Below are positions 1-9,072 of a DNA stretch of 64,000 bases, one piece after another. The first letter of the stretch is position 1, and every line of letters starts with the position of its first letter. Position numbers and translations under genes: made by a program. Origin of the DNA: Clostridiales bacterium (lineage in GTDB: Bacteria > Bacillota_A > Clostridia > Oscillospirales > Oscillospiraceae); assembly GCA_004553625.1 (NCBI GenBank), contig SFKX01000007.1:62001-126000 (forward strand), given 5' to 3'. The notes below the pieces were generated by a model, which saw only the letters and a list, made by a program, of their open reading frames with translations, had not been told where the DNA came from and did not search any database.

Positions 1-408
1 CAGCATGCCCAGTCCGGTGTTCACAAGACCGTAGGCCATCGTTGCGTCGAAGGGGTCCTCTGCCGCCACGACGAGGTGGAGCATGAACCTGTTCACGGTT
101 ATCTTCCGCTTGAATCTCGCCATAGCGTCCAGGCCGAGCTTCAAAAGCTGCAAGAGCTCCTCCGGTGAGGGTTTGGGACGCGGCTTTTTCTCCTTTTCGG
201 GCTTTTCCTTCTTGGGTTTTTTCTCTTTCTTCGGTTTTTCAGCTTTCTTTTTCTTCTCCGGCTTCTCCTTGCGCGGGAGAACCTTGATATTGAAGCACAT
301 CACCCGCGCGGCGGCGCCCAGCTCGCCGTCCACATATCTCGCTGACACCCCAAAGGGCATGACGAGCAGCAGCACGAGCACCGCGACTATCACAAGGAGG
401 ACGATCAA
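1..408 (-). CDS. DUF2953 family membrane-anchored protein (partial)
   Basis: Only the first 136 codons lie in the window; the gene runs off the left edge. A TTG start at 408 overlaps the scpB stop in a TTGA arrangement, which argues for translational coupling. The first ~17 residues are almost all Ile, Leu and Val and form one membrane segment, followed by a conserved GVSARYVDGELG stretch and a ~45-residue region very rich in Lys, Glu and Pro. A small protein directly after scpA-scpB is usual in Clostridia and is often followed by ytfJ, so a sporulation-linked role is possible, but no molecular function is known. An ATG at about 360 would drop the membrane segment and is less likely. Confidence 0.75.
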   Translation of the reverse strand, partial: MIVLLVIVAVLVLLLVMPFGVSARYVDGELGAAARVMCFNIKVLPRKEKPEKKKKAEKPKKEKKPKKEKPEKEKKPRPKPSPEELLQLLKLGLDAMARFKRKITVNRFMLHLVVAAEDPFDATMAYGLVNTGLGML

Positions 409-1034
409 AGAGCCTCACCCCCCGTCTCCTGGCCTTCCAGGTCCAGGACCATCTGTTCGCCCCGGCCGCGCAGCGCCGCTATCGCGCCCTGGAGCTTTTC
501 GAGCCCGTCCGTAGAGGACATGTCCGGCAGCTTCGGAAGCTCGGAAAGCTCCGAAATGCCCATGACTCTCAGGAAGGCCTCCGTCGTCTTATACAGCGTG
601 GGCCGGCCCGGCGCTTCTAGCCTGCCCGTGGGCTCTATGAGGCCCTTGTCCACAAGGGATGAGACGGTATACGAGCTGTCCACTCCGCGCACCTCGTCCA
701 CGTACGCCCGTGTGACCGGCTGGAAGTAGGCGATGACCGCCAGCGTCTCCAGCGCCGGAGGCGAGAGCCGCGGCGGGGCGCGGTGCTCGATGACCCGCGC
801 GATCTGCTTTGCATACTGCGGGGCCGAGCACAGCTGCAGGGACTTGTCCAGCTTCACGAGCCTTATGCCCCGGCCGCCGCTCTCGTACTCCTCCGCCAGT
901 TTTTCCGCGAAGGCGTATATCTCCGCCTCCGGCACGCCCAGTACCAGCGATATGCGCGCGGCCGGCACCGGCTCCCCGGACGCAAAGATTATAGCCTCCA
1001 CGGCTGCTTTCAATTCGCGTTCATCCATACTCAT
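405..1034 (-). CDS. scpB: Segregation and condensation protein B (ScpB)
   Basis: ScpB pairs with ScpA and the SMC ATPase to form the bacterial condensin that organises and segregates the chromosome. The 209-residue product has the usual tandem winged-helix content, with the typical N-terminal ELKAAVEAIIFASGEPV stretch and the family core around RLSPPALETLAVIAYFQPVTR near residues 90-110. It overlaps scpA by four bases (ATGA). An internal ATG at 1028 sits better behind the GAGGA motif and may be the true start, which would shorten the protein by two residues. The scpA-scpB order and the DUF2953 gene downstream match other Firmicutes. Confidence 0.93.
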   Translation of the reverse strand: MSMDERELKAAVEAIIFASGEPVPAARISLVLGVPEAEIYAFAEKLAEEYESGGRGIRLVKLDKSLQLCSAPQYAKQIARVIEHRAPPRLSPPALETLAVIAYFQPVTRAYVDEVRGVDSSYTVSSLVDKGLIEPTGRLEAPGRPTLYKTTEAFLRVMGISELSELPKLPDMSSTDGLEKLQGAIAALRGRGEQMVLDLEGQETGGEAL

Positions 1035-1816
1035 TCCTCAATGGCTTCGATGATGCTCTCCGTGTCTCCTCCGGCGAAGCTGAGCAGCAGCTCGCCCTCC
1101 TGCTCCGTTATGAGCACGCTGCCCATGGAACACAGCTCGAGCACGGAAAGGAAAGTTGCCACGACCTCCGAACGGCTCTTTCCCGCCGCGTAGAGCGAGC
1201 GGAGCGTCGCCGGACCCTCGCCCAGGATTCGGAGTATCTCGCGGCTCTTGTCGCGCACGCCGTACACTATGCGCTGAGGCGCCAGCGCGCGCAGCTCCGG
1301 CGGGCCGGGCAGCTTTGCGTCCGCCCGCGTGAACACTGAATAGAGCGCTCGCAAAAGGTCCGCGCCCTCGTGCCGGTAGTCGTACACCTTCGCGGATGGA
1401 GCCACCGGCTCCTGCGGCCGCGTCCAGAGCAGCATACCCTCCGACGAATACTCCGCCAGAGTGGGCAGGACTGACTTTACCGCCTCGCGCGCGTCCTTTG
1501 CGCGGAGCTTTTCCAGCGAGGTCATGAGCTGTTCCAGCTCCGTGACCTCTTCCTCCACGGCCAGCAGCGTCCGGGTCTTGATGTACAGCAGATACGCCGC
1601 CATCTGCACGAACTCGCTGGCTATCTCCAGGTCCATCCGCTCCATCTCCGCCAGATAGGCCAGGTACTGGTCCAGTATGTCGGAGATGCTGATGTCCCTT
1701 ATCTCTATCTTGTTCTTCTGCAGCAGCATGAGGATGAGACTCAGCGGGCCTTCAAAGTCCTGCGTCTCCTCCCGGCTCTTTACCACGCCCTCCAGGCGGA
1801 AGGTCGGGTTTTCCAT
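1031..1816 (-). CDS. scpA: Segregation and condensation protein A (ScpA)
   Basis: This is the kleisin subunit that bridges the SMC heads in the Smc-ScpA-ScpB condensin. The 261-residue protein starts MENPTFRLEGVVK and has the characteristic DFEGPLSLILMLLQKNKIEIRD segment near residue 20, with an acidic middle and a winged-helix C-terminus. I place the start at the ATG at 1816 because a GGGGGGTG ribosome binding site lies six bases upstream; a GTG at 1825 is in frame but overlaps that site. It is coupled to scpB by an ATGA overlap and lies 15 bases after the M50 peptidase gene, so the three probably form one transcript. Confidence 0.93.
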   Translation of the reverse strand: MENPTFRLEGVVKSREETQDFEGPLSLILMLLQKNKIEIRDISISDILDQYLAYLAEMERMDLEIASEFVQMAAYLLYIKTRTLLAVEEEVTELEQLMTSLEKLRAKDAREAVKSVLPTLAEYSSEGMLLWTRPQEPVAPSAKVYDYRHEGADLLRALYSVFTRADAKLPGPPELRALAPQRIVYGVRDKSREILRILGEGPATLRSLYAAGKSRSEVVATFLSVLELCSMGSVLITEQEGELLLSFAGGDTESIIEAIEE

Positions 1817-1831
1817 ATCCCGCACCCCCCG

Positions 1832-2524
1832 TTACGCGAGCAGCCTTGCGAGGTCAAAACCCCACTGTGCCGCCACGAAGAGCTGGTTCATCAGCCAGCC
1901 TGCCGCCCTGCCCAGTGGGTTCAGGTGCGTCCGGCTGAGCAGGAACACCGCCACGACCAGGATTATCATGCCGTATCTCTCGTAGTACATGAGTTTCGTA
2001 TACGTACGGTCCGAAACGAAGGAATACAGCACCTTCGAGCCGTCCAGCGGCGGTATCGGTATGATATTGAATATCGCCAGGGCCGTGCTGAGATACGCCG
2101 TTATGAGCAGCATCTCAACGAAATAGCTCCCGACTTTGCCTATCCTCGGCCCGAATCCGAGCAGCACTCCGTATATAAACAGGCAGATAACTGCAATTAT
2201 GATGTTCGACAGCGGCCCCGCCGCTGCGGTTATCGCCATACCCTTCTTCGGATTCTTGAACTTCCACATATTCACCGGCACAGGCTTTGCCCAGCCGAAT
2301 TTGAATATCACCATCATGGCAAGGCCCATGATGTCTATATGCTTGAGCGGGTTGAGCGTCAGCCTGCCGGCCCGCTTTGCCGTGTCGTCACCGAGCCTGT
2401 AGGCCACATAGCCGTGGGCCAGCTCGTGGAGCGTTATGCAAACGAGCGCGGGTATTATACTCAGCAGCAGGTTCGTCAGGACGCTCCAATCCAGTCCGTT
2501 CCATATATCATGCAGTTTGGGCAT
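1832..2524 (-). CDS. Site-2-protease-like M50 family membrane metallopeptidase
   Basis: A 230-residue multi-pass membrane protein with the zinc-binding motif HELAHG near residue 34, within a hydrophobic segment, and the second M50 signature NIIPIPPLDGSK near residue 151, which supplies the zinc-ligand Asp. It lacks a PDZ domain and matches the short YwhC-like M50 subgroup found next to scpAB in many Firmicutes rather than RseP. The start at 2524 follows AAGGTGA with eight bases of spacing; an in-frame ATG at 2560 has no such site. The substrate is unknown. It may be co-transcribed with scpA. Confidence 0.85.
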   Translation of the reverse strand: MPKLHDIWNGLDWSVLTNLLLSIIPALVCITLHELAHGYVAYRLGDDTAKRAGRLTLNPLKHIDIMGLAMMVIFKFGWAKPVPVNMWKFKNPKKGMAITAAAGPLSNIIIAVICLFIYGVLLGFGPRIGKVGSYFVEMLLITAYLSTALAIFNIIPIPPLDGSKVLYSFVSDRTYTKLMYYERYGMIILVVAVFLLSRTHLNPLGRAAGWLMNQLFVAAQWGFDLARLLA

Positions 2525-2606
2525 ATATAATTCACCTTCGACAATTATACCGATTTCCAAGCCGAATTACAAGAGCGGGATGAACGTTTTGTCCATCCCG
2601 CTCCGC

Positions 2607-3197
2607 TTACAGCTCGGAAAGTATCCTGCCCAGGAGCTCCGGCCTGCCGTCGCCCTTCTCCGCCGAAAAGGCTATGAGCGGCGTCGCCTCGTCCAGCTCC
2701 AGCGTCTCGCGTATCAGCGCCATGTTCTGCGCCGCGGCGGTTTTTGAGAGCTTATCTACTTTATTCGCCACGACCACAAACGGCCTGCCCGAGTCCTTGA
2801 ACCAGCCCGACATCGTCACGTCGTCCGCGGTGGGCTTGTGCCGCGCGTCCACAATGTGGACCCCGAGGCTTATCTGCTCCGGCTCCGCGAAAAAGCTCTC
2901 CATGAGCCGCGCCCAACGGTCGCGCTCTGCCTTCGCCACGGCTGCGTAGCCGTAGCCCGGCAGGTCCACGAACCAGCAGCGGCCGTCTATTTTGAAGTAG
3001 TTCACGTGTATCGTCTTGCCCGGCTGGGAGCCCACGCGCGCAAAGTTCTTTCTGTTCAGCAGCCGGTTGATGACGGAGGACTTGCCCACGTTCGACTTCC
3101 CCGCAAACACCACCCTTGGCAGCGTATCGCGTATGAAAGCCTCCGGTGCCGCGGCCGACTTTACGAACTCGGCCCTGTTGAGGTTCAGTTCCGCCAT
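2607..3197 (-). CDS. engB: Ribosome biogenesis GTPase EngB (YsxC)
   Basis: EngB is a small TRAFAC GTPase needed for late assembly of the 50S ribosomal subunit. The 196-residue sequence shows all G motifs: G1 GKSNVGKSS near residue 33, G3 DLPGYGYA near 78, G4 NKVDK near 147 and a final G5 SAEKGDG. The start codon lies one base after the lon stop, the lon-engB order typical of Firmicutes, so the two are almost certainly co-transcribed and translationally coupled. Length is normal for the family. Confidence 0.95.
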   Translation of the reverse strand: MAELNLNRAEFVKSAAAPEAFIRDTLPRVVFAGKSNVGKSSVINRLLNRKNFARVGSQPGKTIHVNYFKIDGRCWFVDLPGYGYAAVAKAERDRWARLMESFFAEPEQISLGVHIVDARHKPTADDVTMSGWFKDSGRPFVVVANKVDKLSKTAAAQNMALIRETLELDEATPLIAFSAEKGDGRPELLGRILSEL

Positions 3198-3198
3198 C

Positions 3199-5631
3199 TC
3201 ACTGACCTATCCTTGCTCCGGATTCGGTGACAACGCCCGGCGGCGGAGTCTGCGAGTCCCGAGCCTCTTCCTGCTCCTCCGGCTCCTCCACCTCTACGGC
3301 GCGGCGGTTGAGCGCGATATCCAGGATGGCGTCCAGGTGGTCCGCAGTCACGAACTTCAGCCGCTCGCGCACGCTCTGGTCTATCTCGTCCAGGTCCGGC
3401 TCGTTTTCCGCCGGGATTATCACCGTCGAGACGCCGGCCCTCAGCGCGGCCATTGTCTTTTCCTTCAGGCCGCCGATGGGCAGGATACGCCCGCGCAGCG
3501 TCATCTCGCCGGTCATTGCCAGGTCGCGCCGCACGGGGATACCCGTCAGCGCCGAGATCACGCCTATCGTTATCGTTATGCCGGCGGAGGGTCCGTCCTT
3601 CGGCACCGCTCCCTCCGGGAAGTGGATGTGAATATCGCGGTTCTTATAGAAATCCGGGTCTATGCCCAGCTTATCCGCTCGGCTGCGTATATAGGTTATC
3701 GCCGCCTTGCAGGACTCCTTCATCACGTCGCCCAGGTTGCCGGTGAGCTCCAGATGCCCGCCGCCTTCCACAACGCCGACCTCGACGTCCAGCACCTCGC
3801 CTCCTACGGAGGTCCAGGCCAGGCCGCGCACAAGGCCGACCTCGTCGCGCGGATACACCGCGTCCGGTTTATACTTCGCGGGACCCAGCAGCGGCTCCAG
3901 CTTCCCGGCGCGGACCGTCAGCGATTTGTACTCGCCCTTGGCTATGCCCGCCGCGCACTTGCGGCACACGGCAGCCAGCTCGCGCTCCAGTATGCGCACG
4001 CCCGATTCCCTAGTATAGTGCGAGATTATCTCGCGTATCGCGTCGTCGCTCACCTTGAGCGTCACGCCAGTGAGGCCGTGCTTCTTTCTCTGCTTTGGCA
4101 GCAGGTGGCGCTTGGCTATCTGCAGTTTCTCCTCGTCCGTGTAGCTTGTGAGCTCGATGACGTCCATGCGGTCGAGCAGCGGGCGCGGGATGGTGTCAGT
4201 CGTGTTCGCGGTGGTTATGAAGAACACATCTGAAAGATCCACGGGGACCTCCATGTAGTTGTCCCTGAAGTGACAGTTTTGCTCCGCATCCAGCGCCTCG
4301 AGCAGTGCAGCGGAAGGGTCACCGCGGTAGTCTGAACCGAGCTTATCTATCTCGTCGAGCACCATTACCGGGTTCATGCTCCCGGCCTGGATAAGACCTG
4401 AGACAAGCCGGCCCGGCATTGCGCCGATATAGGTCTTGCGGTGGCCGCGTATCTCGGCCTCGTCGTGCACGCCGCCGAGCGCAACGCGCGAGAGCTTCCG
4501 GTTCGTCGCACGGGCGATGCTCATGGCAATGCTGGTCTTGCCCGTACCCGGAGGGCCGACAAGGCAGAGCACGCCGCCCTTCACGTCCGGCGCCAGCTTG
4601 CGCACAGACAGGAACTCTATCACTCGCTCCTTGACCTTGGAAAGGCCGAAGTGGTCCTCGTCCAGCATGCGCTGGGCCTTGGCGATATCCAGCGTCTCCT
4701 TTGAACGCTTGTTCCAGGGCAGCTCGAGGCAGGTGTCGAGGTAGCTGCGAATAACGCTGGCCTCCGCGGAGCCGAAGCTCTGGCGAGAGAGCCGTGTGAC
4801 CTCCTTGAGCAGCTTTTCCTCCGTCTCCTTCTCTAGACCCAGGGCCTTTATCTTTTCACGGTATTCGTCAAACTCCTGCGGAGTGTCGCCCTCGCCCAGC
4901 TCGGACTGAATGACCTTCATCTGCTCGCGCAGGTAATATTCGCGCTGGTTGCGGTTCATCTGCTCCTGCGTGCTCTCGTTCAGGTCGCGCTCTATGCTGA
5001 GCAGAGTCAGCTCCCGCGTCAGCATGCGGCAGAGCGAAGCCAGCCTTCTCGAGGGGCGGAGCTCCTCCAGGAGCTTCTGCTTTTCCTCCGGCTTGAGATA
5101 GATGTTCTGCGCGATGAAGTCCGCCACATAGGCAGCGTCCGTATTCGCCATGATGTTGATGACCGACTCCGGCGCTATGTTCCCCGATATCTGCGCATAC
5201 TCGCTGAAGAGCGCGGTGCAGCGGCGGCACAGCGCCTCCGACTTCACCGTCGGCTTCTCCGGCGCGTCCGGCATGGGCTCTATTTCACCAAAGAGGCTGG
5301 GCGTATCCATAGTCAGCGCGTCCAGTCTGCCGCGTGCCAGGCCCTCCACCATTATGCGTACGGTCTTGGAACCGGGCTGACGCAGGAGCTGCCGCACCCG
5401 GCACACCGTCCCGACCCTGTATATGTCGTCCAGAAACGGCACGTCTTTGGAGATCTCCTTCTGCGCCGTCAGGAACAATATCTGGTCGGCGTTCATCGCA
5501 AGGTTGAGCGCCGCCGCGGACATGGGCCGCTCCACGTCGAAGTTCAGAAGCATTCCCGGGAACACCGAAAGGCCCCTCAGGGCCAAAATGGGCATACTCC
5601 GCCTCGATGTAAACTCAAATTTTGCGCTCAT
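3199..5631 (-). CDS. lon: ATP-dependent protease Lon
   Basis: Cytoplasmic AAA+ serine protease that degrades misfolded and regulatory proteins. The 810-residue product has the N-terminal LON substrate-binding domain, a coiled-coil region, the AAA+ module with Walker A GPPGTGKTS and Walker B VMVLDEIDK, and the C-terminal protease domain with the catalytic serine in KDGPSAG and the expected lysine further on. The start follows GGGAG by seven bases. It sits between clpX and engB as in Bacillus lonA; a GC-rich hairpin without a T-run lies in the 75-base gap to clpX. The last ~25 residues form an acidic, low-complexity tail. Confidence 0.96.
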   Translation of the reverse strand: MSAKFEFTSRRSMPILALRGLSVFPGMLLNFDVERPMSAAALNLAMNADQILFLTAQKEISKDVPFLDDIYRVGTVCRVRQLLRQPGSKTVRIMVEGLARGRLDALTMDTPSLFGEIEPMPDAPEKPTVKSEALCRRCTALFSEYAQISGNIAPESVINIMANTDAAYVADFIAQNIYLKPEEKQKLLEELRPSRRLASLCRMLTRELTLLSIERDLNESTQEQMNRNQREYYLREQMKVIQSELGEGDTPQEFDEYREKIKALGLEKETEEKLLKEVTRLSRQSFGSAEASVIRSYLDTCLELPWNKRSKETLDIAKAQRMLDEDHFGLSKVKERVIEFLSVRKLAPDVKGGVLCLVGPPGTGKTSIAMSIARATNRKLSRVALGGVHDEAEIRGHRKTYIGAMPGRLVSGLIQAGSMNPVMVLDEIDKLGSDYRGDPSAALLEALDAEQNCHFRDNYMEVPVDLSDVFFITTANTTDTIPRPLLDRMDVIELTSYTDEEKLQIAKRHLLPKQRKKHGLTGVTLKVSDDAIREIISHYTRESGVRILERELAAVCRKCAAGIAKGEYKSLTVRAGKLEPLLGPAKYKPDAVYPRDEVGLVRGLAWTSVGGEVLDVEVGVVEGGGHLELTGNLGDVMKESCKAAITYIRSRADKLGIDPDFYKNRDIHIHFPEGAVPKDGPSAGITITIGVISALTGIPVRRDLAMTGEMTLRGRILPIGGLKEKTMAALRAGVSTVIIPAENEPDLDEIDQSVRERLKFVTADHLDAILDIALNRRAVEVEEPEEQEEARDSQTPPPGVVTESGARIGQ

Positions 5632-5706
5632 GTCAACACTCCCTTCCTGGGATTAAAATACCCGCAAGGGAGACGAAGTTTACCTCCGTCCCCCCTGTTT
5701 TCTCTG

Positions 5707-6984
5707 TTATGATACTATGGCGCTGGGCTTCTTGCTGTGTATGACCAGCGGCTCGGTATCGTTCACAACGCAGTCCTTGGTTATGACCACTTTCTCTATG
5801 GTCTTGTCGGACGGTACGGTGAACATGATATCCGTCATCAGCTTTTCCATGACGCTGCGCAGGCCCCTGGCGCCGATCCGCATCTCGATGGCTTTGTCCG
5901 CGATGGCTTCCAGAGCAGCGTCCTCATACTCGAGCTCGACGCCGTCGTAGCTCATGAGGGCTTTATACTGCTTTGTCATCGCGTTTTTGGGCTCCGTCAG
6001 TATTCTGACGAGGTCTTCGCGCTTGAGCGAATCAAGGGAACTGAGCACCGGCAGACGCCCGATTAGCTCCGGGATGATGCCGAACTTCAAAAGGTCTTGA
6101 GACTGCACCAGGCTGAGCAGTTCGCCCACATCCCGCTCCTTCGAGGACTTTATCTCGGCGCCGAAGCCAAGGCTCTTGCGGTCCGTCCGCTTCTCGATTA
6201 TCTTATCGAGGCCGTCAAAGGCGCCGCCGCAGATGAACAGGATGTTCGTCGTATTCACGTGGATGAACTCCTGATGGGGGTGCTTGCGTCCGCCCTGGGG
6301 AGGCACGCTAGCCACGGTTCCCTCGAGCAGCTTCAAAAGCGCCTGCTGCACACCTTCGCCGGAGACGTCGCGCGTTATAGAAGTGTTTTCGCTCTTGCGC
6401 GCTATTTTATCCAGCTCGTCAACGTAAATTATGCCCTTTTCGGCCCGCTCCACGTTGAAGTCCGCCGCCTGCAGGAGCTTGAGGAGGATATTCTCCACGT
6501 CCTCGCCCACGTAACCGGCCTCCGTCAGCGTTGTTGCGTCCGCTATGGCAAAGGGAACGTTGAGCATCTTGGCCAGCGTCTGTGCAAAGAGAGTCTTGCC
6601 GCTGCCGGTCGGCCCGATGAGGAGGATATTGCTCTTCTGCAGCTCCACGTCGCTTTTTGAGCCGTGGAAAATGCGCTTATAGTGGTTGTAGACCGCGACG
6701 GAGAGGACCTTTTTAGCTTCCTCCTGGCCGATAACATATTCGTCCAGCCCGGCTTTTATCTCCGCCGGTTTGGGAAGCTCCTCCATAGGCGGCTCCTCCA
6801 CCGGTTCCTTGACCGGGCTCGGCTTTCTCTCCGACTCATAGTCCTCGTCTATTATGCTCATGCACAGTCTAATGCACTCATCGCATATGAAAGAACCGTT
6901 TCCGGCAATGAGCCTTTCAACCATCGACTGCGTCTTGCCGCAAAATGAGCAGCGCACCGCCTTCTTATCATCGTTTTTTGCCAT
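5707..6984 (-). CDS. clpX: ClpXP protease ATPase subunit ClpX
   Basis: ClpX unfolds substrates and feeds them into the ClpP chamber. The 425-residue protein begins with the C4 zinc-binding domain (CSFCGK and CDEC, residues 12-36), then the AAA+ domain with Walker A GPTGSGKT, Walker B IIYVDELDK, the pore-loop GYVGEDV and sensor-2 GARGLR. An 80-residue acidic linker separates the zinc domain from the ATPase. It lies 23 bases after clpP on the same strand, so the protease and its unfoldase are encoded together. Confidence 0.96.
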   Translation of the reverse strand: MAKNDDKKAVRCSFCGKTQSMVERLIAGNGSFICDECIRLCMSIIDEDYESERKPSPVKEPVEEPPMEELPKPAEIKAGLDEYVIGQEEAKKVLSVAVYNHYKRIFHGSKSDVELQKSNILLIGPTGSGKTLFAQTLAKMLNVPFAIADATTLTEAGYVGEDVENILLKLLQAADFNVERAEKGIIYVDELDKIARKSENTSITRDVSGEGVQQALLKLLEGTVASVPPQGGRKHPHQEFIHVNTTNILFICGGAFDGLDKIIEKRTDRKSLGFGAEIKSSKERDVGELLSLVQSQDLLKFGIIPELIGRLPVLSSLDSLKREDLVRILTEPKNAMTKQYKALMSYDGVELEYEDAALEAIADKAIEMRIGARGLRSVMEKLMTDIMFTVPSDKTIEKVVITKDCVVNDTEPLVIHSKKPSAIVS

Positions 6985-7007
6985 TATCGCACCTGCCTTT
7001 AGGTACT

Positions 7008-7589
7008 TTATCTCTTATAGATCACCTTATCTATGAGCCCGTAGGCCAGTGCCTCCTCGGCGGGCATGAAATTATCTCGCTCGGTATCGACCGCGACCTG
7101 CTCGATGCTCTTGCCCGTGCATTCCGATAGGATCCGGTTGAGCTTTTCGCGGGTCCTGAGCATCCACTCGGCCTGGATCTTGATGTCCGAGGCCTGGCCC
7201 TTGGCGCCGCCGGAGGGCTGGTGGATCATGATTTCCGCGTTCGGCAGGGCAAGGCGCTTGCCCTTGGTCCCGGCCGCGAGCAGCAGCGCGCCCATGGAGG
7301 CCGCCATGCCTACGCATATGGTGGACACGTCGCACTTTATATACTGCATCGTGTCGTAGATCGCCATTCCGTCCGTAACGGAACCGCCGGGGCTGTTTAT
7401 ATAGAACTGGATGTCCTTATCCGGGTCCTGCGCCTCGAGGTACAGCAGCTGCGCAACGACGAGGCTAGCCGTTGTGGAGTTGACCTCCTCGCTCAGCATG
7501 ACTATCCTGTCGTTCAGGAGCCTCGAGAAAATGTCGTATGAACGCTCGCCGCGCGAGGTCTGTTCGACTACATAGGGTACCAAACTCAT
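7008..7589 (-). CDS. clpP: ATP-dependent Clp protease proteolytic subunit
   Basis: Serine peptidase that assembles as a double heptamer and works with ClpX. I start the 193-residue protein at the ATG at 7589 (MSLVPYVVEQTSRGERSYD), which has AAAGGAG about eleven bases upstream; a longer reading frame to 7628 has no binding site. The catalytic serine is in GMAASMGA, the histidine in HQPSGG, and an aspartate follows near residue 170. Neighbours trigger factor and clpX give the standard Firmicute order tig-clpP-clpX. Confidence 0.96.
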   Translation of the reverse strand: MSLVPYVVEQTSRGERSYDIFSRLLNDRIVMLSEEVNSTTASLVVAQLLYLEAQDPDKDIQFYINSPGGSVTDGMAIYDTMQYIKCDVSTICVGMAASMGALLLAAGTKGKRLALPNAEIMIHQPSGGAKGQASDIKIQAEWMLRTREKLNRILSECTGKSIEQVAVDTERDNFMPAEEALAYGLIDKVIYKR

Positions 7590-7654
7590 TGCAGAAAACT
7601 CTCCTTTCGCGTGTTTCCTTGTCACCAAGAGAGCATAACCGCTATCTTGCGCGA

Positions 7655-8977
7655 TTAGTCCTTATTCTCCTCCGCGGCCGGAGCCTCTTCTTCCTTCGGC
7701 TCGGTCTTGACAGCGCTGGAGTAGATGGCGTCTGCGGCCTTCCTGCGGGCGATATCGCGGGTCATGAGCTCTTCGTCGATCATGCCCTTGATCTTCTCGG
7801 CGTTCTCGCCGTAGTCGGCCTCGAGCTGCTTGTAGAACTCGGCCTTGTCCTCATCCGTCGCCTCGAGGCCCTCGGCCTTGATCACGGCGTCCAGCAGGAG
7901 GTCGGCCTGGACCTGACGCGTCGCCGCGGGACGCATCATCTGGGCAAAGCCCTCTTCGCTCACGCCGAGGCCCTTTATCAGGTCCTCACGGCTGATGTTG
8001 CCGCGCAGGCCCATGCTGTCGGCGTAGTTCCTCAGGAACTCGTCGGACTTCTCGGCTATCATGGACTCGGGGATCTCGACGGTCATATTGTCAAGCGCCT
8101 GGTTCATTATGGCAGACTTGAAGTCGCTCTCGGCCTCTTCGGTGTGGCGGGCAAGTATGTTCTTCCTGAGGTCGGCCTTATACTCCTCGAGGGTGTCGAA
8201 CTCGGAGACGTCCTTGGCGAACTCGTCGTCCAGCTCGGGCATCTGAGGCTCGCGCACGGCATTGACCTTCACCTTGAAGGTTGCGTCCTTGCCGGCCAGC
8301 TTCGGGTCATACTGCTCGGGGAAGGTCACGTTGACCTCGCCGTCTACGCCGGCGCTCATGCCGACCAGCTGGTCCTCAAAGCCAGGGATGAACGCGCCGG
8401 AACCGACCTCCAGCGTATAGTTATCAGCCTTGCCGCCCTCGAAGGCGACGCCGTCCACAAAGCCCTCGAAGTCGAGGTCTATGGTATCGCCGTTCTGCAC
8501 CGGCCTGTCAACGTCGACGAAGCGGGCGTTGCGCTTGCGCACGGCCTCCAGCTCTTTCTCGACCTCCTCGTCCGTGACTACGGGCTCGACGTACACGGCC
8601 TCCAGGCCCTTGTACTGACCCAGAGTGACGACCGGGTAGAGGTCCGTGGTAAAGGTGAGGGTGAGCACCTTGTTCTCGTCCACGTTATAGTCCGCGATGG
8701 AGGGAGTGCCGATATTGTCAAGCTCCGCCTCTTTCACGCCGAACTCAAAGGCCTCGGGCGCGATTATCTGGACGGCCTCGTCGTGGAACACGTCGGCGCC
8801 GTACATGCCCTCTATGACTATCCTCGGAGCCTTGCCCTTGCGGAAGCCCGCGACGTATATGCTGCCCTTGAGGCGCTTATACGCGCTGTTCACTGCCTTC
8901 TCAAAGCTCTCAGCGTCTATCTCGACCTGGAACATGGCGGTGTTGTTCTCTTTCTTTTCTACGTTCTTGACGATCAT
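7655..8977 (-). CDS. tig: Trigger factor, ribosome-bound chaperone
   Basis: Trigger factor binds the ribosome exit tunnel and shields nascent chains. The 440-residue protein carries the ribosome-binding signature GFRKGKAPR near residue 45, a central FKBP-type prolyl isomerase domain (about residues 155-245) and a long helical C-terminal chaperone domain. The extreme C-terminus is a Glu/Ala/Lys-rich tail. A GGAGGAG site precedes the ATG and a sigma-A promoter (9041-9069) lies about 65 bases further upstream, so tig is probably the first gene of the tig-clpP-clpX-lon-engB transcript. Confidence 0.96.
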   Translation of the reverse strand: MIVKNVEKKENNTAMFQVEIDAESFEKAVNSAYKRLKGSIYVAGFRKGKAPRIVIEGMYGADVFHDEAVQIIAPEAFEFGVKEAELDNIGTPSIADYNVDENKVLTLTFTTDLYPVVTLGQYKGLEAVYVEPVVTDEEVEKELEAVRKRNARFVDVDRPVQNGDTIDLDFEGFVDGVAFEGGKADNYTLEVGSGAFIPGFEDQLVGMSAGVDGEVNVTFPEQYDPKLAGKDATFKVKVNAVREPQMPELDDEFAKDVSEFDTLEEYKADLRKNILARHTEEAESDFKSAIMNQALDNMTVEIPESMIAEKSDEFLRNYADSMGLRGNISREDLIKGLGVSEEGFAQMMRPAATRQVQADLLLDAVIKAEGLEATDEDKAEFYKQLEADYGENAEKIKGMIDEELMTRDIARRKAADAIYSSAVKTEPKEEEAPAAEENKD

Positions 8978-9040
8978 GGGGTGAAACTCCTCCTACGCAT
9001 TTATCGCTGAATTTTTTCCTTTAAAAATCACGGCTAAAGC

Positions 9041-9069
9041 ATTATAGCAGATTAACCGCTCAAAAGCAA
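9041..9069 (-). promoter_or_regulatory. Sigma-A promoter of the tig-clpP-clpX-lon block
   Basis: Reading the minus strand, TTGCTT (9064-9069), a 17-base spacer and a perfect TATAAT (9041-9046) precede tig by about 65 bases. No promoter of similar quality was seen further inside the block. It abuts the end of the upstream phosphoesterase gene. Confidence 0.75.
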
Positions 9070-9072
9070 TCT

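Noticed and set aside
7538..9010. 490-codon plus-strand ORF across tig
   Set aside because: It is the antisense shadow of trigger factor in GC-rich DNA; no binding site and the product is Val/Leu/His/Arg-rich without family features.
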